DNA from: Candidatus Omnitrophota bacterium
GTDB taxonomy: Bacteria; Omnitrophota; JAUWXU01
DNA length: 6,599 nt
Assembly: GCA_030616145.1 (NCBI GenBank)
Contig: JAUWXU010000037.1
Location: 1-6,599, forward strand
Reading direction: 5' to 3'
A model generated the notes under the pieces. It saw only the letters and a program-made list of their open reading frames with translations, did no database searches and was not told where the DNA came from. The translations under genes were made by a program, and so were the position numbers. The first letter of the stretch is position 1, and each line of letters starts with the position of its first letter. Shown piece after piece: positions 1-5,318 of the stretch.

Positions 1-1
1 G

Positions 2-1009
2 ACATGTGAAGTTGAAGTATCAATGCCTGTTACGAAGATAGTCACGGAACTGAAGAGAGTCTATCGTGTGCACTGGGAGAGGGTTCATACATTTCGCATC
101 CGTCCGAATGATTTTGACAGAATCAAAGTTTATTACACAGACGGTTTAGTAAGTGCCGTAGGTTACGGACTTGCCCGGCAGGTTCCTAGCGAAGCAGAAG
201 TTTCCTCAAGTCCCACTATGGGAATACCCGGCTGGGAGAATGTCACTACCCGGGGACGGCTTATGGCTGAAAGGGCTGCTAAGGTGGATGCCTACCGTAA
301 CCTGGCCGAGATTATCAAGGGATTGCGGATTACCTCCAATACCTATGTGCGTGACTTTGTAGCTGAAAGTGACCAGATAAATACTCAATTGGATAGCTTT
401 ATTAAAGGTGTTAAACAGATAGGGCCTTACCGCTACACGCCGGATGGGATATGCGAGGTGGATGTTGAAGTAAGTATGCGCAAGGTTGTTAAAAAATTAA
501 AAGAGATTCGGAAATGGTATATCCGCCGTCGTTATCCTTGGCGACATGTTTATTTTAAGACCATAAAGTTTAAGAAGATAATAGAATATTATCCTGCTAA
601 AATCATCAGGGTTACCGGCCAGGGTGTAGCTCCGAGCAAATACATTAAAGATGCGACACCGGTTTCTTCAATCCCGCCATCTATGCCGGACTGGGTTAGT
701 ACCAGCCTTACGGTTACCGGTGTAGGTGTAGCGCCGGCAGATACTTCTGGCGTGGAGGCCGGTCTTCTGGCTGAAAGGGCCGCTGAGGTGGATGCGCGGA
801 GAAACCTGGCTGAACAGATCTACGGGGTCGAGATCGATTCTACTACCACAGTAGAGGACTTTGTCGTGCAAAATGATGAAGTCAAAGTGGAGGTAGAGAC
901 ATTTTTAAGAGGCGCTCAAAAAACAGATACCCGTTTTCTGCCTGACGGCAGTGTTGAAGTAGATCTTAAGGTTTCATTATTGGGGTTATGGGGGTTGATA
1001 AATGATTGA
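2..1009 (+). CDS. Tandem LPP20/FlgT_N-like repeat protein (5' end outside the window)
   Basis: The frame is open to the left edge, and its first codons (TCEVEVSM) match the end of a later module (CEVDVEVSM). The ATG at 23 is therefore an internal Met and the gene begins upstream. Numbering from that Met, two complete modules follow at about residues 43-155 and 229-322. Each has a GxGxA strand, then AERAAxVDAxRNLAE, a DF-V-x-D stretch, a PDG turn and a final E-V-D-x-x-V-S strand. The remnant at the left edge is the tail of a third module, so at least three were present. The AERAA motifs are 168 residues apart, and the basic, aromatic-rich linkers between modules are also alike. The pattern is that of LPP20 (for example Vibrio FlgP) and FlgT_N-like domains, which act in the periplasm or at the outer membrane. 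Any signal peptide or lipobox lies outside the window. The gene lies 95 bases before a FlgT-like gene on the same strand. A structural or scaffold role is inference; the family call is fairly firm. Confidence 0.85.
   Translation, partial: TCEVEVSMPVTKIVTELKRVYRVHWERVHTFRIRPNDFDRIKVYYTDGLVSAVGYGLARQVPSEAEVSSSPTMGIPGWENVTTRGRLMAERAAKVDAYRNLAEIIKGLRITSNTYVRDFVAESDQINTQLDSFIKGVKQIGPYRYTPDGICEVDVEVSMRKVVKKLKEIRKWYIRRRYPWRHVYFKTIKFKKIIEYYPAKIIRVTGQGVAPSKYIKDATPVSSIPPSMPDWVSTSLTVTGVGVAPADTSGVEAGLLAERAAEVDARRNLAEQIYGVEIDSTTTVEDFVVQNDEVKVEVETFLRGAQKTDTRFLPDGSVEVDLKVSLLGLWGLIND
264..797 (+). repeat. Direct repeat within the tandem-module gene (504-base period)
   Basis: The stretch starting TGGCTGAAAGGGC at 264 recurs at 768. 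About 28 bases match with two mismatches (T/C and A/G, both synonymous or conservative), exactly 504 bases (168 codons) apart. These stretches encode the AERAA-V-DA helix of the two modules. The surrounding module DNA is more diverged. This part has therefore been conserved strongly or homogenised between copies. Confidence 0.8.
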
Positions 1010-1016
1010 CCGGTTA

Positions 1017-1048
1017 GCGCCTTAGCCGGTATGCGATTTACGATAACC
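1017..1048. repeat. Intergenic palindromic repeat, copy 1
   Basis: This 32-base unit begins GCGCCTTAGC and ends TTACGATAACC. It matches 2281-2312 with only two differences (C/T and A/G). It lies in the gap after the tandem-module gene. Neighbouring bases can form a small hairpin, CCGGTTA at 1010-1016 with TAGCCGG at 1023-1029 (one G-U pair). There is no T-run, so it does not look like an intrinsic terminator. Confidence 0.7.
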
Positions 1049-1093
1049 TGTTAACCGCGCAGCTGGCGAACCAAGATAGTTGTGTGATTAAAA

Positions 1094-1100
1094 AAGGAGG
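1094..1100 (+). promoter_or_regulatory. Ribosome-binding site for the FlgT-like gene
   Basis: AAGGAGG lies 4 bases before the ATG at 1105. The in-frame GTG at 1084 is upstream of this site and would place the site inside the coding sequence. The site therefore decides for the start at 1105. Confidence 0.85.
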
Positions 1101-1104
1101 CATT

Positions 1105-2247
1105 ATGCTAGGCAAACCAAAGCTCTGGCTGGGCATTGGCATATTATTATTAGTTATCTTTTTATCCGGCAAGACGGTCTTAGCTCAAATAGAGGAGAAA
1201 GAGGTAATCGGTGAGGGTATAGCCGTGGGTTCTTCTCTTGCCTCGCGTCAGGAAGCCTTGAATCGGGCATTGAGAAATGCCATTGAAAAAGGAGTGGGCG
1301 TGCTTATTGATTCTGAAACGATGGTCCAGAATTTTCAACTGCTCGATGATAAAGTATATTCCCAGGTGAAGGGTTATGTAAAAAGTTACCAGATAGTTGA
1401 TGATAACCAGGGCAAAGAAGGGTTTTACAGGATTAAGCTGAAGACCATTGTCGCTCTGGGCAGCTTAAGAAAGGACCTTAAGGCCTTAAATATAATAATG
1501 GAAAAGAAGGGACGGCCAAGAATCGTAATGGTATTTTCTGAAACCATCGATGGACTGGCCCAACCTGGTGCATTAACCCAGACATCTTTGGAAAAGGCGT
1601 TTCTGGAGAATAATTTTCCCGTAGTTGACAAACCACAGATGGAGATGATTAAGGCCAGAGATGTCACCTTAAGTTATAATGACCCCTTAAAGGCAGCTGC
1701 CTTAGGCAGGCGCTATGGCGCGGAGGTAGTAATAATCGGCCAGGCCACTAGCGATCTGGTCGATAAATCCCAGCCCTATGGTGTTTCAGTTTATGCCTAT
1801 CAGGCCCAGGTTTCAGCCAGGGCGATTAAGGTAGATACCGCCCGCCTGATTGCTTCTGAAAATGTTAGCTCTACCCAAAGAGGAAGTGGCAGAATTCCTA
1901 CGGCCAAGAAGTCTTTGGATGTTGCTGGGCAGGAACTGGCTGATGTAATGATGAATCAGATTGTCGAAAAGTGGAGAAGCGAGGTATATAATCTGCTGGA
2001 AGTGCAGTTAGTCTGCGAAAGGGTTAATCTTGATGTATTAAATTTATTTGAAGATAACCTCCGGAATTTAGATATCGTTAAGAGTTTAAGCCAAAGAAGC
2101 TTTGTAAATAATATTGCCATTATAGATATAGAGATAGAAGGTAATGCTGATGTACTGGCTGCCAAATTAAACGAATTTATCAATCCTTCAGTCGAAATAA
2201 CAGCCCGGACACAGAACAGGATTGATTTGCTGTTTCTGGAAGATTAG
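1105..2247 (+). CDS. Exported FlgT-like protein with LPP20/FlgT_N-type module
   Basis: This is a 380-residue protein. Residues 1-28 form a typical signal peptide: basic start, long hydrophobic core GIGILLLVIFL, likely cleavage after VLA, and no lipobox Cys. Residues 34-120 are a module homologous to those in the upstream gene: GEGIAVG, then NRALRNAIEKGVGVLIDSETMVQNF, D-D-K-V, and the strand YRIKLKTIVALG. This resembles the FlgT N-terminal domain. Residues about 138-290 (PRIVMVFSE, a segment ending NNFPVVDK, GAEVVIIGQA, and a strand-rich YAYQAQVSARAI) look like the TolB-N/CsgG-type alpha/beta fold of the FlgT middle domain. Residues 298-378 are a small alternating strand/helix domain that I do not recognise. 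In Vibrio, FlgT forms the H-ring around the flagellar basal body. Here its partners are an LPP20-repeat protein and a CsgG homologue. A FlgT-like fold is likely; a flagellar role is unproven. Confidence 0.82.
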   Translation: MLGKPKLWLGIGILLLVIFLSGKTVLAQIEEKEVIGEGIAVGSSLASRQEALNRALRNAIEKGVGVLIDSETMVQNFQLLDDKVYSQVKGYVKSYQIVDDNQGKEGFYRIKLKTIVALGSLRKDLKALNIIMEKKGRPRIVMVFSETIDGLAQPGALTQTSLEKAFLENNFPVVDKPQMEMIKARDVTLSYNDPLKAAALGRRYGAEVVIIGQATSDLVDKSQPYGVSVYAYQAQVSARAIKVDTARLIASENVSSTQRGSGRIPTAKKSLDVAGQELADVMMNQIVEKWRSEVYNLLEVQLVCERVNLDVLNLFEDNLRNLDIVKSLSQRSFVNNIAIIDIEIEGNADVLAAKLNEFINPSVEITARTQNRIDLLFLED

Positions 2248-2280
2248 CGCGAAAAGATACGGATTAGCACTGATTGATTG

Positions 2281-2325
2281 GCGCCTTAGCTGGTATGCGG
2301 TTTACGATAACCGCAATTGGCTAAG
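2281..2325. repeat. Intergenic palindromic repeat, copy 2, with a 17-bp hairpin
   Basis: The first 32 bases repeat copy 1 with two differences. Here the palindrome is nearly complete. Bases 2285-2294 pair with 2316-2325 (10 pairs, three of them G-U). After a bulged A at 2295, TGCGGTT at 2296-2302 pairs with AACCGCA at 2309-2315 around the loop TACGAT. The hairpin ends 15 bases before the ribosome-binding site of the CsgG-family gene. It has no T-run, so mRNA processing, stability or attenuation is more likely than termination (inference). Confidence 0.75.
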
Positions 2326-2354
2326 CGGCTAACAGATCATAAAGGAGGTATGAG

Positions 2355-3329
2355 ATGTTTAGAAATAAAGCCTTAATCAGTATTTTATCTGTTTCAATCC
2401 TGATTGGCCTGACTAGTCAGGACGTATTTGCAGCAACTAGGCCAAGAAGGCGAAGAAAGAAGAAGGTTGTTATCGAACTGGAGGTTTTGCCGGCACAGGT
2501 TGGTCCCAAAAAATTGATTGCGGTTATTGATTTTGAAAACAAGGCCGGAGTAGCCTCTAAATTCAGGATTGGTTCAGGCATGGCTGAGATGTTAACCACT
2601 GCTTTGATAAAAAGCAATCGTTTTATCGTAGTCGAACGGCAGGCGATTCAGGACGTTTTGACTGAACAGGATTTCGGGGCCAGCGGCCGTACTACCCAGG
2701 AGGCAGCAGCCCGGTTTGGAAAGCTCCTGAATGCCCAAATTCTGGTAAGAGGGGCAGTGACCGAGTTTTCTCGGGCGAGTACTGGTGGAGGTCAGGCCTT
2801 TCGCTACAAAGGTTTTTCGTTGGGGATGCGTGGTGGAACGGCCCATGTTGCGGTGAATATTCGGCTTTATGATTCTACTACTGGTCAGGTCCTTGATTCT
2901 CAGCGATGCGAGGGTTCAGCCAGCTCTTCAGGACTTTCTTTTGCCTATTCTGAATCGGACTGGGCGCTTGGCACTTCCACATTTCAGGCTACACCCCTGG
3001 GAAAGGCAACCCAGGCAGCTATCAATAAGGCAGTATATTTTGTTATCATGCGAATGCAGGATGTCCCCTGGGAAGGCAGGATAGTAAAGGCAAAAGGTCC
3101 GGTTATCTATCTCAATTGTGGCATTAATTCTGGAATAAAAGTCGGGGATAGTTTTGATGTCTATAAGAAGGGAGAGGAACTGATTGATCCGGAAACTGGA
3201 ATTTCCCTCGGTTCCGAAGTTAGCAAGATAGGAAGAGTCCAGGTAGTAGAAACTCAGGATAAGTTTTCCAAGGCAACAATTGTCAGCGGGACGGGATTTA
3301 AACGGGGAGACATCATACGTTTTGAGTAA
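2355..3329 (+). CDS. CsgG-family outer-membrane assembly/secretion protein with FlgT_C-like tail
   Basis: This is a 324-residue protein starting at ATG 2355, behind AAAGGAGG (2341-2348). Residues 1-26 are a signal peptide cleaved after VFA. Residues 53-230 carry the CsgG core: LIAVIDFENKAG, then MLTTALIKSNRFIVVERQAIQDVL, then LNAQILVRGAVTEF, and VAVNIRLYDSTTGQVLDS. The Gly/Ser-rich segments around 139-168 and 181-215 sit where CsgG has its two membrane-crossing hairpins. E. coli CsgG forms a nine-subunit outer-membrane channel exporting curlin. Residues 238-323 (EGRIVKAKGPVIYLNCG, GIKVGDSFDVYKKGEEL, GRVQVVE) look like the small FlgT_C/SH3-like domain. Unlike E. coli CsgG, there is no Cys at the mature N-terminus, so no lipid anchor. 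Instead the mature end begins with a very basic patch (RPRRRRKKK). It is the last gene of the left cluster. Its export substrate is not visible here. Confidence 0.85.
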   Translation: MFRNKALISILSVSILIGLTSQDVFAATRPRRRRKKKVVIELEVLPAQVGPKKLIAVIDFENKAGVASKFRIGSGMAEMLTTALIKSNRFIVVERQAIQDVLTEQDFGASGRTTQEAAARFGKLLNAQILVRGAVTEFSRASTGGGQAFRYKGFSLGMRGGTAHVAVNIRLYDSTTGQVLDSQRCEGSASSSGLSFAYSESDWALGTSTFQATPLGKATQAAINKAVYFVIMRMQDVPWEGRIVKAKGPVIYLNCGINSGIKVGDSFDVYKKGEELIDPETGISLGSEVSKIGRVQVVETQDKFSKATIVSGTGFKRGDIIRFE

Positions 3330-3338
3330 GGGAGATTA

Positions 3339-3803
3339 TTAAGGACGGTATAAAATCCTGATGCGTTCTACTACAAAAACAACTATCAGGAAAATAATCA
3401 GAAAAATAATCAAGATATCGTTAGCATAAAGACGACCTACCAGAAAAGGGGTTTGAGGAGAAAAAGATAATCTTTTCAGGTTGGTCGAGAATATCACACA
3501 GATAGTTGCAATATGTAAGGCTTGATCCGCCAGAAATGTCCCCACCCTGTATCTCTCCCTATTAAAATATCTAACCTTCAAACAATCAATTAGCAGATGG
3601 GTAGTTCCTAGAAACACGATTAATATCCAGAGAGCTTTTATTCTCAAAAATGGCCAGCAGAGAACTATTGAACATATAGTGAATATTGCTGCATGCAGAG
3701 CCTGGCCCCAGAAACCCCTTGCTTTAAATTTATAAATTAGATTGGGCTGAAGGGGAAAATCAGCTAAAAAATGGGCGAGAATAAGTCGCAGAAATAAAAA
3801 CAT
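3339..3803 (-). CDS. DUF3307-like integral membrane protein
   Basis: This is a 154-residue protein reading leftward from ATG 3803, behind a good GAGGAGG site. The motifs match the DUF3307 family as I remember it: H11-FLAD-FPLQ (residues 11-18), H37, THLLID-x-x-K (68-76) and F-x-x-DQ-x-x-H (90-97). These lie among hydrophobic spans at about 36-51, 57-74, 92-106 and 129-146. The conserved His and Asp residues close to the membrane suggest a metal-binding or enzymatic role, but no function is established to my knowledge. It follows the FecR-domain gene by 57 bases and probably shares its transcript. Its stop codon is only 9 bases from that of the converging CsgG-family gene, leaving no room for a separate terminator. 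Confidence 0.8.
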   Translation of the reverse strand: MFLFLRLILAHFLADFPLQPNLIYKFKARGFWGQALHAAIFTICSIVLCWPFLRIKALWILIVFLGTTHLLIDCLKVRYFNRERYRVGTFLADQALHIATICVIFSTNLKRLSFSPQTPFLVGRLYANDILIIFLIIFLIVVFVVERIRILYRP

Positions 3804-3829
3804 TCTTCCTCCTCTTTGTGATCTATTCG

Positions 3830-3849
3830 TTGGTTAACCCGCTAACCAA
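3830..3849. repeat. Small inverted repeat between the two minus-strand genes
   Basis: TTGGTTA at 3830-3836 pairs with TAACCAA at 3843-3849 around a 6-base loop. It sits in the 57-base gap of the minus-strand operon, upstream of the DUF3307-like gene's ribosome-binding site. There is no following T-run on either strand. It uses the same word set (GGTTA, GCTAAC) as the palindromic repeats in the other gaps, so it may be a reduced relative. Confidence 0.55.
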
Positions 3850-3860
3850 TCAATCTGTGG

Positions 3861-4865
3861 TTATATTTTTTCTATTTCAAGATAATCTTCAAAATTGCTT
3901 ATCTGAATTACCTCGGGGCTGGCCAGATAATTAGAGCCGAAGATATCCCCGGTCACCGGCCTTAACCGCTCAACTATTTTCCCGGCCTTTATTTTCATAC
4001 CAATAGATATCTTTCCGTCAGAATAATACTGCCTGCCTGTTACCACAGCGCCTTTTACTACGCCTTTAACAGTAGAACGGATGGTATCATTCTTAACAGC
4101 ATAATCCTCCAGCGTTGTTTTGGAATCTATAACCGCACCATACATTATTTCAGCAAGTTTTCGATAAGCATCTATTTTAGCGGCGCGTTCCGTAGTTATT
4201 CTGGCTAGGGCGCCGAATCTAGAAGAATATTCTTTTTTTGTTATTGCAACAGATTTTTCGGAAACAGTACTTTTTATTTTTTTGCCCAGTATTTTCTCGG
4301 ATAATATAGCCTTTCCTTCAGTTTCTAATTCGGCAATATTCCAGGGAGAAACAAGGGAGGAATTAAACTTACCGATTCTGATAAACTTATCTATCTCACC
4401 TTTGGAGGAAAAGATTACTTCACCTTCCGCAACTCTAATTTCAGTGGTGTAGTTATCCGGCATTATCGCTAACGAAAAAGAGGTTCCCCTTACCCCGGAA
4501 ATAGCAACCGGACTGGTTATTTTGAATTCGCTTCCCGGCGGCAGGTGTTTTAACACCGCCAGCAGTTTTCCGCTAAGCAGGCCGAGCTGCTTCATACTTC
4601 TTATTTGAATGGTAGAGTTTTCTTTGAGCCGGATGATGTTTCCCTGAAACTCTATATCTGCTGAAGAGTCCCTTAGGGTTTTTACCGAGTCCCCAGCTGA
4701 CAATTTTGCCCCTGCTTCCACCGGAACCCATTCGGTCTGGCCGGAAGGGAGACGCTGGATAGTGCCCTGTCCAGCTATAAGGCTCGCCTCTTCGGCGGAT
4801 GCCCCTGTTGCTAACATTAGATTTAGCAATATGATAGAGAGGATATATAGACTCTTTTTAATCAT
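3861..4865 (-). CDS. Exported FecR-domain protein fused to an LPP20/FlgT_N-like module
   Basis: This is a 334-residue protein from ATG 4865. Residues 1-24 form a signal peptide (MIKKSLY, hydrophobic core, cleavage after ASA). An in-frame TTG at 4874 would add three residues and spoil the basic start. No clear Shine-Dalgarno sequence precedes either start. Residues 26-175 are a FecR domain: GDSVKTLRDSSADIEF, RLKENSTIQI, then the signature VAISGVRGTSF and TEIRVAEGEV. A Lys/Ser-rich linker (about 185-212) leads to a module at 216-300 with TTERAAKIDAYRKLAE, IDSKTTLEDYAVKND and a DG turn. That module clearly matches those in the left cluster. FecR proteins of the iron systems are inner-membrane sensors; this one lacks a cytoplasmic part and an adjacent sigma factor gene, so it is a free periplasmic or envelope FecR-domain protein. 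The shared module suggests it works with the left cluster (inference). Confidence 0.85.
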   Translation of the reverse strand: MIKKSLYILSIILLNLMLATGASAEEASLIAGQGTIQRLPSGQTEWVPVEAGAKLSAGDSVKTLRDSSADIEFQGNIIRLKENSTIQIRSMKQLGLLSGKLLAVLKHLPPGSEFKITSPVAISGVRGTSFSLAIMPDNYTTEIRVAEGEVIFSSKGEIDKFIRIGKFNSSLVSPWNIAELETEGKAILSEKILGKKIKSTVSEKSVAITKKEYSSRFGALARITTERAAKIDAYRKLAEIMYGAVIDSKTTLEDYAVKNDTIRSTVKGVVKGAVVTGRQYYSDGKISIGMKIKAGKIVERLRPVTGDIFGSNYLASPEVIQISNFEDYLEIEKI

Positions 4866-4948
4866 AGATAGCAAATGTTTCGGTTGTGGTTAGGTATCGT
4901 TTGTCGTAATAGCTTGTCATTTATCGTGTTAAGACGAAAGACTAAACC

Positions 4949-4972
4949 GGTATGCGTTACCGATACGTAACC
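4949..4972. repeat. Diverged palindromic repeat, copy 3
   Basis: The core GGTATGCG, then CGATA, then ACC recurs here with a short insertion (GTTAC and GTAAC arms around CGATAC). It lies in the 5' leader of the minus-strand FecR-domain gene. The surroundings (4885-5000) are rich in related words such as TATCG, CGATA and GGTTA, giving a degenerate, repeat-like texture without a credible ORF. Confidence 0.5.
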
Positions 4973-5021
4973 GAACCCATAACCGATAGACGATAAACAG
5001 AGCTCCGCAACAGTCTTGTTT

Positions 5022-5050
5022 ATAATAGGATATCTGCTGGCCGACGTCAA
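5022..5050 (-). promoter_or_regulatory. Sigma70-type promoter for the FecR-domain operon
   Basis: Read on the minus strand, TTGACG (5050-5045) and TATTAT (5027-5022) are separated by exactly 17 bases. Each box matches five of six consensus positions. Transcription would start near 5015, giving a leader of about 150 bases that contains the diverged palindromic repeat. Confidence 0.7.
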
Positions 5051-5070
5051 GTAAAAAGTGCGGCAGGCGA

Positions 5071-5099
5071 TTGACTATTGGGTTTTTATCGGGCATACT
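5071..5099 (+). promoter_or_regulatory. Sigma70-type promoter for the riboswitch-metalloprotease transcript
   Basis: TTGACT (5071-5076, five of six matches) and CATACT (5094-5099, four of six) are separated by 17 bases. Transcription would start around 5106. This promoter and the minus-strand one are back to back, with -35 boxes 20 bases apart. The leader then begins with a small hairpin, TCCCA at 5111-5115 with TGGGA at 5121-5125. Confidence 0.6.
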
Positions 5100-5160
5100 T
5101 TATTATGGAGTCCCATATGTTGGGAGACCGGTAATACAGGTTTTGACAATTGAATAACAA

Positions 5161-5257
5161 GGCAGTCGAAAAGGCAAACTGCCCGAAAGGGTAGGGCGCA
5201 AAACTTTAGAGCCCTTGCTATGTTTAATAGCAGGGGTCGTCAGTTACCGAAACTGTT
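5161..5257 (+). ncRNA. Cyclic-di-GMP class I riboswitch aptamer (GEMM-I)
   Basis: The leader carries the GEMM-I core in order: GGCAAAC at 5173-5179; a helix CTGCCC / GGGTAG capped by a GAAA tetraloop (5179-5194); GGCGCAAAA at 5195-5203; a long arm, CCCTTGCTAT (5212-5221) with ATAGCAGGGG (5227-5236); and the conserved 3' strand GTTACCGA (5243-5250). The closing helix is GGCAGT 5161-5166 with ACTGTT 5252-5257 (two G-U pairs). Aligned by hand to the Vibrio Vc2 aptamer, the ligand-contacting G20 is G5173 and the intercalating A47 is A5200, as expected for c-di-GMP. The usual GGACGC reads GGCGC here, one base shorter, and the tetraloop-receptor side is atypical. It controls the metalloprotease gene that follows. 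Confidence 0.88.
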
Positions 5258-5279
5258 GCTTAGTGATAACTGAAACCCT
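5233..5279 (+). promoter_or_regulatory. Predicted antiterminator helix of the riboswitch
   Basis: TCAGTTA (5240-5246) pairs perfectly with TAACTGA (5267-5273). Beyond a small internal loop (CG opposite A), GGGGT (5233-5237) pairs with ACCCT (5275-5279). The 5' side uses bases needed by the aptamer's long arm and by its conserved GTTACCGA strand, and the P1 3' strand falls in the loop. The 3' side uses the ascending strand of the terminator. The helix is therefore exclusive with both, which predicts an OFF switch. Found by inspection; no energies were calculated. Confidence 0.6.
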
Positions 5280-5318
5280 ATTCTTTTCGGGTAAGACCTG
5301 AAAGGCATAGGGTTTTCT
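5273..5318 (+). terminator. Riboswitch-controlled intrinsic terminator / RBS-masking hairpin
   Basis: AAACCCTAT (5273-5281) pairs with ATAGGGTTT (5307-5315). After a T/C mismatch the stem continues, CTTTTCGGGT (5283-5292) with ACCTGAAAGG (5296-5305), around the loop AAG. That gives 19 pairs in all, followed by TTTTCT up to the start codon at 5319. The likely ribosome-binding bases, AGGG at 5309-5312, lie inside the descending strand. The same hairpin could stop transcription and hide the start of translation. Confidence 0.8.

Larger units (their letters stand above)
4875..5318. other. Divergent control region between the FecR operon and the protease
   Basis: This gene-free stretch holds, from left to right: the repeat-rich leader of the minus-strand operon, two back-to-back promoters, a small leader hairpin, the c-di-GMP aptamer, and the terminator ending at the protease start. 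A 62-codon minus-strand frame at 4862-5050 lies wholly in the repeat-rich leader, covers the -10 box and overlaps the FecR gene start. It has no recognisable features and is not accepted as a gene. Confidence 0.7.

Noticed and set aside
23..25. ATG at 23 as the start of the first gene
   Set aside because: The frame is open back to base 2, and the preceding codons match the end of a module in the same protein. No ribosome-binding site or signal peptide follows this Met.
3330..3338. Bidirectional terminator between the convergent genes
   Set aside because: Only 9 bases separate the stop codons, and no strong hairpin with a T-run was seen around the junction.
3830..3849. Inverted repeat as an intrinsic terminator between the minus-strand genes
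   Set aside because: The stem is short and no T-run follows on either strand. The two genes more likely share a transcript.
4862..5050. 62-codon minus-strand ORF upstream of the FecR-domain gene
   Set aside because: It lies in repeat-rich leader DNA, covers the predicted -10 box, overlaps the FecR gene start and shows no recognisable protein features.
5143..5148. Perfect TTGACA as a -35 box for the protease
   Set aside because: No -10-like hexamer lies 16-18 bases downstream, and a start from here would fall inside the riboswitch aptamer.
5173..5173. Possible cGAMP-specific (G20 to A) variant of the GEMM-I riboswitch
   Set aside because: Hand alignment puts a G at this position, matching c-di-GMP-type aptamers. 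The A in the alignment falls at the neighbouring position 19.
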